Positions 41,951-52,838 of a DNA stretch of 64,000 nucleotides are shown piece by piece. The notes under the pieces were generated by a model. The model made no database searches and was not told where the DNA came from. It saw nothing but the letters and a program-made list of their open reading frames with translations. The stretch comes from Polytrichum commune (lineage: Eukaryota > Streptophyta > Polytrichopsida > Polytrichales > Polytrichaceae), in contig OX485806.1 in assembly GCA_950295325.1 (NCBI GenBank), positions 47,301,169 through 47,365,168 on the forward strand. Reading direction: 5' to 3'. A program made the translations under genes and the position numbers. Position 1 is the stretch's first letter. Every line of letters begins with the position of its first letter.

Positions 41951-41972
41951 TTTACGAACGCGCGCCCGTAAA
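41951..41972. repeat. Palindrome copy in intron 1
   Basis: TTTACGAACGC/GCGCCCGTAAA lies inside the 116-bp intron 41989-41874, about 17 bp from the donor. Confidence 0.85.
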
Positions 41973-41989
41973 ATTATACAGAGACATAC

Positions 41990-43280
41990 CTGCCATTTGA
42001 GATTTTTGATGACTGCATTCTCCCTCTCTTTTGGGGGACAATCGTGCTCCACCCACAAGGTCCTTCCAGCCACGATGTTGGTTGCCAATGAAGCCTCGAA
42101 CTGCCTCACTTTATTCCCTTGGTTCATGAAGGCAGATATTGCAATGAGCTGGTTCGAGTCCTTGGAATGGACAACGAATGCCTCCTAGTATCGGATTGTC
42201 TCTTTCAAAGGGTTTTTCCACTCATCGTCCTCGAGGAGAGTTTTTGCAACCATTACACTATGTTGGCCGTCGATTATGTAGAACTCTCTATCTTTGAGAA
42301 TTGGCCAATTTTGCGTTGTGACTTCAACCACAAGATCCTTTGGTGTCTTACATATCGTTTGCCTATCAAATTTGGGGTTGTTCATAATGTTGTTCATTTG
42401 CCACCATACCCCACTCTCTTTTTTGGCACGAGTTTTCATACTCTCCGTCCCCTTGTGGCATTTGTAGACATTTACATCAAACGTGAAATACATGCCAAGT
42501 GGCCAGCAACCCTTTGTCTTCTCGTCGAACTCTTGGAAAATCATTGTGGATAGTTCGGCGTCAGGGCATTGTCCTTTCTTCAAGAGTGGTGCGATAGTAA
42601 GAATAGAGCTCACATCTGGACCCTCTGTTAGCCCAGACGATTCCATCTGTGAGTGGGAGCGTTTACTGGCCTGCTTGCTCCCTCTTGATGCTCCACTCTG
42701 TGAGGGTCTGGAGGTTTCTGGCACGTGTTTAGGAACATGCTTAGGTCGTTCAGGAACAACTTTTTTTTTTCTCTTTTCCTTTCTTGGCCTCCAGTAAGGC
42801 CCCATTTACTCTTGTCACATTGTTCAAGAGATGTCCAAGCCATTTACCCGTCCAGGGTGCATTGCATGCATAGTCTTGGAATTCAGTCTGTAGATTGAAG
42901 CAAGACGCATCTGGGCTGGCATTTTCACATTCATTTTTGTTGAACGGATGGTACAACTCGTGCAAAATGAATGTGATCCTATTATTTTTCTTTTCAAGGT
43001 CAATGACAACATAATCACCTTGGGCTACCGCACACTTTACTGTCCACATTTTAACCTTAACCCACTTTTCAGATTCATCTATATCTGCTTTTATTTGATA
43101 GGCAAATCTAAGGAAAAATATTTATTTTCCATCTTTTTCTACAATAACTGTCCAGTTATCTACAATGTCATTGCGTGGCTTGTAATGGTCGTTGTGGCTG
43201 ATATCTTTGATTGCGTCTGGAAGCAGAGGATGGAGAAGCTCTGCAAACATATCAATTGCAGGTTTTTTTGTAGATTCCAT
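41990..43280 (-). pseudogene. Exon 1 of the FCP1-like gene, DGQH-containing region
   Basis: The exon opens with ATG at 43280 directly after a TTTGCAG acceptor (MESTKKPAIDMFAELLHPLL). It contains WVKVKMWTVKCAVAQGDYVV, a Lys-rich linker (EAKKGKEKKK), then REFYIIDGQHSVMVAKTLLE at about 42250. The DGQH signature recalls the ParB/DGQHR fold seen in nucleases and DNA-binding proteins; this is only a motif-level resemblance. A 10-T run at 42761-42770 shifts the frame (nine would keep it open). TAA at 43122 and TAG at 42185 interrupt it. The exon ends AAATGGCAG before donor GTATGT at 41989. Confidence 0.55.
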
Positions 43281-43335
43281 CTGCAAATGTAAAATATACA
43301 AGTCAGTATTAAGGTCAAGGGATGTAGAGCCTATC

Positions 43336-43716
43336 TTACGAACGCGCGGTCGTAAACCTTTGCGTACCCTCTCTTATAGAATGTGGTTTCTACACATGTA
43401 TTATATTATCTTTAGTTTACGGACGCGCGTCCATAAACCCTACACATGTATTATGTTATAAGATTGTCATGTTTTCTCTGCCTAGTTTACGGACGCGTCT
43501 CCGTAAACTCTGCACATATATTATGTATGAGATTCCTTTTACTTAGATATCTCAAGTTTACGGACGTGCGTCCGTAAACTTCTCATACATGTTAGGTCAC
43601 AGAAATGTTTTTTAAATATCTCTACAATTTACAGACGTGCGTCCGTAAACTGTTCACACATAGTGTGATGCTTATTGCCAGAGTTTTCTGAAGTTTACGG
43701 ACGCGCGTCCATAAAC
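43336..43716. repeat. Six-copy tandem array built on a 22-bp palindrome
   Basis: Copies start at 43336, 43416, 43486, 43557, 43628 and 43694, so the period is about 70 bp. The core is TTTACGGACGC followed by its own reverse complement, with one or two changes per copy. The spacers share CACATGTATTATG-like words. The array lies in the putative 5' leader intron of the FCP1-like gene. Confidence 0.9.
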
Positions 43717-43950
43717 TCCAATCCATTTTTTAATTATTGTGAATTTAATTACTTCGCAAAATTGCGATTAATGTGTTTTTGGATATTGTTCCGAAATTTT
43801 CGGAATGAATTTTTTGGTGCGTTCCATTCATGTGTAATGTTCATCTTAGCTTGAAATGCAACATGGATTTGCAATTGCAATAGCAGATTCTACACTCCAA
43901 ACGAAGAAGAATGTACCATTTCAGAAATGCAATGTTCTAGAAACACTTAC

Positions 43951-44400
43951 CTTTGTACAATGTTTGCTCCTAAATCAAAGCTGCAACTAGGACAGACTGC
44001 AAATTAACAATAAAATTGAAGTTAAAAACCTATGGTAATGCAATGTGCACATTCAAGAATCAACTAAACTGTGTGTTGCTCCTAAAATGCATCAAACCCA
44101 CAAAAAAACCCTATTACAAAGATTGAACTGGATTGAACATGGACATCAGATTGAAGTGAACAAAGCAAAACATGTGATTTCTTACAACTTGGACAAAGTG
44201 AATTGAAGTGAAGTGAAGACAATTACAAACTGAAGGGAGAAGCACTCTGAAACAACTGAAACTACTCCAACCCTAAAACCCTTGCAACAACTGAAACTAC
44301 TCCAATAATGTCCTAATGAAACTACAAGCAAAAAACTACTCAATTTCTGATGGTACTTGCAATTGTGAGTGCAACAAAACATTGCATACTCACATTTCGT
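43951..44400 (-). other. Possible non-coding 5' exons of the FCP1-like gene
   Basis: A 46-nt segment, 43996-43951, lies between a TTTGCAG acceptor and a GTAAGTG donor. Further upstream a donor CAAGTT|GTAAGAAA lies at about 44186. Both are on the gene's strand. They would make a spliced 5' leader whose last intron (43950-43281) holds the palindrome array. There is no transcript evidence. Confidence 0.4.
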
Positions 44401-44403
44401 CAC

Positions 44404-45566
44404 ATATATTATCTTAGAAACCCTAAACCATCTACATAGCTTGCACCTTTACAATCCTCCTCTTGTGCATCAAAACATACACTCAAATCACCTAATAAGC
44501 ACCTGGAACAACACATCTTGGAGTGAGGGAAAGAAAAAAACACCTGCCTAGAGCTCCTGGCGCTCTTATGGAACTAAGACACGAAGCAACAAAGCAAGAG
44601 CAAGAAAGAGGAGAAAGAGGAGAAACAACAAGTAAGAGGAGAAGGAGGAGAAGGAGGAGAAAGCCCATGGTTCACAAGGTCATGGAATTGCCCACCCTCA
44701 CCTGGTGATTCTCCTCTCATTAAGTTTACATAAAATCCAATATTCGTTGAGGAATCCTAGTTTCATCAGACCATAGACTTGCGAATCCCTGGCATTGATT
44801 ATGACAATAATCTCCAATTCTACAGTTCGAGCAGACTCCTAACAGAGAATATCTCCTTTTCTCCTCTCAGAGGAAATCATCTTCTTGCAATTAGTGCTCC
44901 AATCAAACTTATAAACACCAATTCATTCCAAAATAGGTTATTTCCCAAATACATTGTTGAGTCATAAACTGATCCTCAATTACACCCACAGAAATTACTT
45001 ATCTCATTTGACAACATCCATAACACTTCTCTCAGAACTGAGACTTACATGAGCTTTGCATTTTATAATAATCAATCAGACCATTGACTGACAATCTAGA
45101 GACTATAGACTTGGAAAATCCAGACTTTGCTTCAACTGCAATCACATAGATTATCACTCTGATTAATATTGATTTACAATTTCAATCACACACAGATTAA
45201 TACACATATTATCCAATGAGGTTCTCCAGTACATTCACCCTGGAGTTACTCAATTTACTCTCGAATCTCTCACTTTTACAAAGGCATCTGTCAATTCTTA
45301 AAGTTTTGCTTTCAAAATATATGGCTTTCACTTATGGGCTATTCCATCCTCCTCTCTCATTCTGTCTGGCCTTTTATATGCCCTAGCCTTCTAGGTTGTG
45401 ACTCCTCCTATCAGACCATAGCCTTTCCAATTCACCCTTCTTCAAATCTCCTAGACTATGGCCCGTTCTTGACACACCAAAATGGGATAACTACTTCTGT
45501 TTTACCCCTATTTACATTTTTCTTCCGTTTGGCTGTGAAAAAACAAAAAATTGGTTCCACAAGGAA
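44404..45566. other. Intergenic stretch without recognised genes
   Basis: AT- and TC-rich sequence with a purine-rich (AGGAG)n-like tract at about 44590-44665 and several copies of the word TCAGACCATA. Short open frames show no motif. Confidence 0.6.
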
Positions 45567-46054
45567 ATTGTGTTAAGTTTTTGCAATGCGAATTGGGTGG
45601 AAGATGCAAACGACCGGCAATCCACCACTGGGTACGTGTTTGTTGTTGGCGTTAGAGACACTTTGTGGAAATGCAAGAAACAAGCAACCATTGCATTGTC
45701 TAAGACAGAGACAGAATACATGGCTACTAACCATTGTATTAAGGAAGCGGTTTGGCTAAGGCAAATTTTGGCGGATGTGGGATATGTGCAAGAAAAACCG
45801 ACATCCATCATGTGTGACAATTAAGGATGCATGGCATTTGCGAAGAATCCCACACACCATTCTTGCACCAAACATATCGATATACACTATCATTTCATTA
45901 GAGAGAAACTAGAAAACTAAGAGATGTGTTTAGAATATTGTCAACCGGAGGATGTGATAGCTGACGTGCTAATCAAACCACTTGCAAAGGATAGGCATCA
46001 AACATTAACAAAGGCAATGGATTTAGAAGCCTTTGACTACTTGCAAAGTAGGAG
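45567..46054 (+). pseudogene. Ty1/copia RNase H fragment
   Basis: The frame reads FCNANWVEDANDRQSTTGYV, then KKQATIALSKTETEYMA and KEAVWLRQILADVGY: the copia RNase H with the catalytic Asp of the usual CDADWA word changed to Asn. After a TAA at about 45823 it continues HIDIHYHFIREKLEN, stop, CLEYCQPEDVIADVLIKPL, the typical copia polyprotein end. Upstream parts are absent. Both stops can be explained by single C-to-T changes. Confidence 0.85.
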
Positions 46055-46317
46055 TGTAGAGGGTGGAGCATTAGATTGCTTGTAGTCAATTAAAATATAA
46101 AATAAGAGGCATGAGAAAAAAAATAAGGTTAGAATGCTAGTCCAAAGAGGGATAAAAGTTATCCCATATTGTTTGTATGAACCAAAAAAAAGAAGATAAA
46201 TTATGAAAGGCAAAGCAAGGAGAGCATGAGATCATCTTACTTCAAGCATTGTTCATATGCCTTTGTATAGATGTCTATGCTTGTGCAAACTTATCTCCTG
46301 TTGAATCCAATAAGACA
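46055..46317 (+). mobile_element. Copia 3' LTR, 263 bp
   Basis: TGTAGAGGGTGGAGCATTAG .. ATCCAATAAGACA follows the copia polyprotein end directly and matches the LTR at 36125-36396. It has TG..CA ends. Confidence 0.75.
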
Positions 46318-49300
46318 ACTACGGCATATGAAAAAGATTATTACTTGCGAAGAGAGATGGATACAACCTAAACATTTAAGGCTAAACAAGGATTACCGGA
46401 AGAGATATCATAATTTATTTATTGAAAATAAATAAAATAAAAAACAACAACAACAACAAAGATCCTAATGAGTGTTTGGCAATTAATATTAGGAACTTCT
46501 ATTGATAATAACCTAAGGTAGAGGAACTTCTAAAAGATGACTCAATGGTTGTGATAAGAAGAATAAGACCATCAACAAACAAAAGAAGCCATTAATGAAA
46601 GTTGGAAAGAAGATAATAAGTGATCAACAAGAAGATTAGGCAATTTAATCGTTTTAATTTGGACGACGCTCTAAGTCACTACAAAGCAATTAACCCTAAA
46701 ATCAAATGGAGGTAGTTGAGTTCTATAGCAAAACTTGAGCCGTAAAACAAAAAGTGGTGAAACACCTAAATGAAAAGGAGCGAAATCAATCAAACCATGG
46801 GATTCCTCAAGAATTCCTACACATGAAAGGAAATATTCAAAGAACACATGCACATGTTTCATGGTTGCATTCCATGTTTCACAATGGAGAATGACCAAAA
46901 CCCGGTTGGGTTTCTTTCTTCGCCGCAACCTTGCCCAACTTCCTCTTCCATTGAGCAACCAAAAATAATGCCAAGAGAGAAAACAAAATGAAAGAGTAGG
47001 AAAAATTGAAAGAAAAGAAAGGCTATGCTCAAATTGCCATAGGTTCATCACTCATTTGTCTGAAACCATACATTGAGCAGGGCATACTAAGCAATAAAAT
47101 GCCGACACTACGAGTAGGATAATTACATTCAAGGATGTGGTTCAACTGCAAGAAGCTTTGCCTTGAACAATAAAAATGTAAAATATCAAATTTTGGAACA
47201 TAATTCTAAGTTGAAAAAGAGAAGTTGAAAAAACAACCAAGTTTCATATCTTAGAGAAAAGGGCAAAAGGACATGAGTGCAAACCCTAAACGATCAAACA
47301 AAAACCTTACAACCATTGGAACAATAACAATAAAAACATCAATGTGAGACTTACAAGTCCGTGAAGACAAAAAGAGGAGGCTAGTGCTCCAGAGTCCAAA
47401 CTGTCCAATGTTGATTCCCTCATCAGTACCACAAATGATTGTAGATGCAATGATCTCAAAGATGCATCGAAAATGTCCGAACCCTAACGTCAAGTTCTTT
47501 GTGTTAGGGCAACTCTAGACGCCTAACTCCTTCTTTCCTCGTTGAATGATGGCAACCCATTCAATATTTTCATGTACACTTGGGCAACATGGAGAAGTTG
47601 CCTCACATTGCCTCGCAATGAATGAGGTGAATCTCAAGGTGATGATGAGAATCCATGATAGAATATCCAACTTTATAGGTTGTGTAAAGAACCTATAGAA
47701 TATGGAATCATAGTATGTCCATGTCCCATCATGTCATACCCATGGGTCATGCATGACATAATTCTAGTACATACATGTGGCTCTTGGTATGTTCCAAGAT
47801 CCTACCTTGTACCTTAGGGACATCTTTGATCTTGCAACCAGCACAAACACATTCGTGTTGTGAGTGAGGGTCTCGTATGCTTGCTCACGGGTGTCATATA
47901 ATGTGAAGGCAATATACAACATCACGCACAAAAATAGTATGCAACAATGATTGCACTTGGGAATCTCCAACTACTCATTATTTCATTTCTAGTTATGGGT
48001 AAGGTATCAATTCAAAGCAATCAAGAATCAAATCCAAAGAGCGTAAACTCTTTGGACCTTTGATGTTACATAACATGGGATGGCATCCACAATCTTATCC
48101 CCAATGTTTTCAATGTGGTTTCCTCACTAATAGTGTGGCCACCATGATCAATTTAGTGAAAAGTCGTCATCATGAAAAAAATCTGTCTACCAACAACCAA
48201 CTTAGGGCATATGGTAATCAAGACTTACGTGTAATACCAGGTTCGACACCCTCTCTAGTGACCACCAATGATTGCAAGACAATTAGTGTGTGTCAACAAT
48301 AAATAGTGTGGGCCACAAATCACATATTTAGTGCAGTGGACTGGCTACAAACATGTCAGCTAAATTCAAGTTTGACCAACCAATGGCCCCTAGGACCTCC
48401 TCAAGCCCAAGATTTCAATGACTTTGGGTGAAGGGTTCACCAAGGCACAACTGTAGGGGCAAACTTGTTTCCCATGATTTTTCTGCATTGTGTGAATCAC
48501 CAAAGAGAACACCCACATCCAAGGTGCGAGACACCGGCTCTTGATCAATGAAATTCCCACCCTCTAGAATAGTAATATCACCTCCAAAACTGGAATATAA
48601 AATACTCATCATAATGCATTCTAATATTTTACATACTCTATTACTCATCATAATCTTCCAAAGTCTTCTATGATCCTCAAGCCATTGCATAGATTATGAG
48701 AATTCAGCTGCAGAATTACAGAATCTAAACAAGTCACAAAATCATCGAATGCATATTGACAAAGGCTTAGGCAATCTGTCAATTAATAAACCTTTAAAAA
48801 TTACCGAGAGCTCTACATCTTAAGCTTCTCGTAACACTCATCTCATAAAGACTAAGAAAAATATGTTTGCTGTTCCCACTAGAATGTTAAATCAATACCT
48901 GTAGAAGAGAATGTGCAGAAGGACATTCATATCTACCACCCTTGAGTTACTGACATTCTACAATATAGCCCACACAGTTTTGATGTACTGCACCAACACA
49001 ATTGGCACCCTTGGGTAATAAAAAAGCTTTCCTTGGAGCCAGGACTACAGTAGTCACTGCGCATATGATGCCCCTTTGAAATAATGAGATGGGGGATTGC
49101 AGCAAGCTTGTTCCAGAAAGTGTGGCACTTGATCTTTGAGGAGATTAACACCTCAAAACTGAACCAGTAGGATCTTGTGCAGCATGGCTCTCCTCCTAAC
49201 AAAACAACAAAAGGAAGAAAAAGTCTGATGACATGACAGGTACCTGGTACCAACAAGTGATAATGTTCAACAACAGACAAATGTCGACATGTAGGGTGAA

Positions 49301-49803
49301 TCTGACTGAGCAACTCTGAACCATGTCAGAGAAAGATTACCTACATCTACAGAAACTGCGGCCATGCAATCAGCTAATTGACCAGTTCAGTCCAGACACA
49401 AACTATTGCCACAAATTTAAGAAGGTGACATTAAACAATCAGACTGCGTATATTATCAATACCACTATCATAATCTAAACTCATAATGCAAATTTACACT
49501 GCAAGGTGCATCTAAACGTAGCAGTGAAGTACATACAGAGATTTCTATCAAAAACTACAGATGCTTTCTCAGTAGAATTGAGCATAGAGCTCGACAGAGG
49601 GATCATCTTTTCAGGAGATCCTGTGCAGCCTCTATGAAGAGATTATGTTAAAATCAATAACCTGTTAATAAGATTGTGCATAGCAAACCAAAGAGAAGAA
49701 TGAAGTGCAAAACTGCTCTATCAAAATCTATGAGGTTCGATGTAAGGAACGCATTCAATCAAGGTGCAGAGAATCTTTGCAAAAACTCAAATATCAGGGA
49801 AGG
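46318..49803. other. AT-rich stretch without recognised genes
   Basis: No frame in either strand shows a known motif or consistent splicing. The segment at about 46625-46715 is shared in inverted orientation with 61415-61500. Exons extending the BCL7-like gene below 49804 cannot be excluded. Confidence 0.5.
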
Positions 49804-52800
49804 TCAAGCATTGGCAGCTACAAAGTATGGAATGTAAGCATGGCTGTATCTAGTATTCATCAAGGCAACCAAATCTTGTGAAGAAGTGTTCACCTGCATC
49901 TCAGCAAGTGCCTCCCTACTTCCTTGGACCTTATCACTCTCTCCGCAGCCATCACCAGGTTCAAAAACATCTAGAGTTTCTTCATTACCCACATCACCAG
50001 CTCCTCCTGCTGAAGCTGTTGCATCCTACATGCATAAAAATTCTCCTAGTCATTGACAAACTTGACCCATTGCACCTATTCTGGCTACCACCACAACTAA
50101 TAAAATCAAAGATGCCACCTGAGACAAAGGTTGCAAAATTGGAGCAAAGAAAACAGTTCACCCTAAACACAACGGACAAAATGCACATGATTGCAACAGA
50201 TTCATGCAGAATTTGCAGTTCATGTGACATTTGCAAAACGCATTTCTCAGGCATTGAATCAAGCACTTGTGCTGAAGGAAAATAACTGCCATCTTTAATT
50301 ACAGACTGAATATGAAGGCTAATTAGCAAAAGATGGACAACCTAATACAAGTCCTCAGGTTGAGACAGCAGGATGACAGCCACCTAAATCCCACATTTGC
50401 TCTTTAAAGCCCTCAAATGAAACATTCAAAGTATCCATGATTCATGCACAAGCTTTAAACCAGACTTTATACTAAGAATTTGCATCTGTACATTTTTCTT
50501 CTACCTGTGCACTAGCTAAAAGTGCCAAGATTATGAATTCCTCACATTTGAACTTAGTAGGAATCTACAAGACGATATTCCCCTTCTAGATATTTCCAGC
50601 TTAAAATCTGACCTATGAGTACTTTGATCACTTTTGACCAAAATCAAGAAGCTGCCAGTGTTGGTTTTCCAATCTTCTTGGCCATTAAGGTATCAGCCTT
50701 GATCCAAATAAAATAATAACCCACCCTTAAATGTGTCTGGAGAACATGTCATTACTTACACCTGAGGTTCAATGCAGCTACAAGATACCAGTGAAACTAA
50801 CTGCTACTGGCTCAAGGTATTTTCAGTATTTTACATTTGCAACACTAGAAATTGAAACTTTGTTTATGACATTGTATTGTAAATCAAATCCAGAGAGTTG
50901 GCACTCTCTTGAAACTAAGCAAACTCCTTGGAAGCACTTTCAACTTTAAACAGATACATTCATCAACATTCAAGACTATGTAGCCTTCGTGTAGAATTGT
51001 GTAGCACGCTTAGCATTAGACTTATAAGTGTCAAGTGAGGACAATCTAGTAGTGACCACATATAGGCATTACATAAGGTCACTACAAGATTGTGTAATGA
51101 TGTTAAAAAATCTGATAGGAGGAGTCAAGACTTGTAACTTAATCTCCAAATACGCAACATTTGTTAGTGAATCTCTTATGCAGCATACATAATGATGATA
51201 GTGTTAGGTATATGAAGTTACAACACATAAGACGTAATCTCCAATTCCTACAAGTTCTGTAACTTTCATGCAATTTACATCAAATTTTGAGACACAATAA
51301 GGTCCAAGCCAGATTTTAACTCCCTGGATGTCCTCTATGAAACTTAACCTATTTCGTTCTCTTTCGAATTGCAATCCGAATTTCCACAGCTTTTGTTTTT
51401 CCACTGCGAAGAATTGGTGATCTTGTTTTTTCGAACATATTAGCATGGATATGATAGCTGTTGTACAAGAGTCTTTAGCACAAAACAAATCATAGGTAAC
51501 TGCATATGCCAACTGTGCTACAAGACATCAAAGACTTTATTAAATATACCATATTGAGAAGAATACCTGAGGAAGTGATGCCTCGGGTTCACCTGTCAAA
51601 GCATAGGCAACTTGTCCTTCTTGTTCCAACTTTGCAAGAGTTCCAGTTTCCTCAGCTGCTTTCCGAGCTTCTTCTTCCCTGTCTTGCAAAACTACTGCCA
51701 CCTGACAAGAAAAATTATACTGTTTGTGTCCAATGCATGCTGCAGAACCAAGGCAACGGAACAGCAATGATGTGATGCTTTTACCAACGACAGTAACCTT
51801 ACAGGTTGCAACAACCCATCAAAATTTAGAAAAGCCTACCAAAACATTGATTCATTCCATAGTATTGATTGCCAATAAAAAAAATTGATTTTGATAACAT
51901 GAATTTAGATACTCTTCAAATGAGTGTACGTACAGGGGGAACATTCGCTTCACAAAAACCATAACCTACATACCACTTCCCACAATGACTTCAGAAATAG
52001 TGCCATAACTCTCAAGGACAAAAATTTCTCCCTGCACACAGGATGCATCAGCTGATAGAAGTGAGAATCTCAAAATAGGTGGGGAGCAAACTTACAGGCA
52101 TAAATCGTAGGGTTTTTGTTGGTGCTGACTCCTCTGGAGTTGACTCTTTTGGGCCTATTCCACCAGAAAGAAACCACAAATCAGGAATAGACTACGTCAA
52201 ACATTTGCCTTTACTCAAGTCCTTTATTTGTAGTAATCAAGAGCTTTGCTATTGCTGATACCAACATAACTTACGGTAAGTCTTTCAACTTCGTGAACCT
52301 GTCCTTAAGCACTGGCAAATACCTGTTGGATGTTCAAAAATAACCTGATTCTAAGTTATAAACTGTAGATTCATGATAGCTAATGCCATGTAAGAAGTTA
52401 AGGAACTCCTTCATCCTCAGCTTGGGATAACACCATGCCTTGGATGAAAGCTAGTCGCATCTGTTCTTGCCAAGATACAGAGGGGGAAAAACTCCTTTGA
52501 TTTAGGTGCCACCCTTTGCCAACGCAACTCGAACATAGTAGCGAGTAAGGTCTTTAGAAGCTCGCTTATAAGGTTAAATTGGAGAAATCGGTGGCATTGG
52601 CAACGAAATGCTGAAGAAAGAAACCAAAATGAGAGCATCCACCATTGGTTGTCGGCAAGGTGATAGGAGTCCATTTGTAAAGAAGCACTCGAGAGGCAGC
52701 GCCCGCTGGAGATGGAGAAGAGACAACAGGTGTCCACGACTTATGCCATCGCCTCACTCTTCCTTGAAACACTGACGCCGGTCCGTGCCGCGTTGATGAC

Positions 52801-52838
52801 CTGCTTCCCATCCTCGTGCTCCCTAAACCCCCTTCCAT
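49804..52838 (-). CDS. BCL7-like SWI/SNF chromatin-remodelling subunit (four exons)
   Basis: Minus-strand exons: 52838-52643, 52154-52096, 51701-51567 and 50025-49804. All junctions have GT..AG and compatible phases (1, 0, 0). The N terminus (ATG at 52838) carries the BCL7 signature GRVRRWHKSWTPVVSS .. VLLYKWTPI, as in animal BCL7 and plant BCL7-type proteins. Exon 2 adds PTKTLRFMP, exon 3 VAVVLQDREEEARKAAEETG, exon 4 an acidic tail (GNEETLDVFEPGDG). The product is about 205 residues without any premature stop. The family is known as accessory subunits of SWI/SNF remodelers in the nucleus. The last exon may instead be spliced at 49893 (GTGAAC), with a different end. It is the only host gene here that looks intact. 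Confidence 0.75.

Larger units (their letters stand above)
36862..43280 (-). pseudogene. Spliced multidomain host gene with FCP1/NIF phosphatase domain, decayed
   Basis: Minus-strand gene model: coding exons 43280-41990, 41873-40566, 40354-38939, 38598 to about 37870, about 37718-37306 and 37203-36862. The first three junctions have clear GT and AG sites and all join in phase 0. Domains in order: an N-terminal region with a DGQH motif, a long unassigned region, an acidic/coiled-coil region, an FCP1/NIF (HAD) phosphatase domain and a Ser-rich tail. In-frame stops at about 43122, 42185, 41499, 40977, 39770, 38335 and 37894 and a frameshift in a homopolymer at 42761-42770 indicate a pseudogene. 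Non-coding 5' exons appear to precede it (donors GTAAGT at 43950 and GTAAGA near 44185). The exact family is not recognised. It could be one copy of an expanded family. Confidence 0.65.

Noticed and set aside
44523-44708. Arg/Glu-rich small protein
   Set aside because: Caused by a purine-rich tract; no supporting context.
51960-52035. Extra exon of the BCL7-like gene (GEIFVLESYGTISEV)
   Set aside because: The preceding exon ends in phase 0 with LRFMP and joins perfectly to VAVVLQDREEEA at 51701. Inserting this segment breaks the similarity.
52275-52322. Extra exon of the BCL7-like gene (YLPVLKDRFTKLKDL)
   Set aside because: It has splice-like borders but does not fit the phase. Joining exon 52838-52643 directly to 52154-52096 keeps the frame and gives the expected BCL7-type order.
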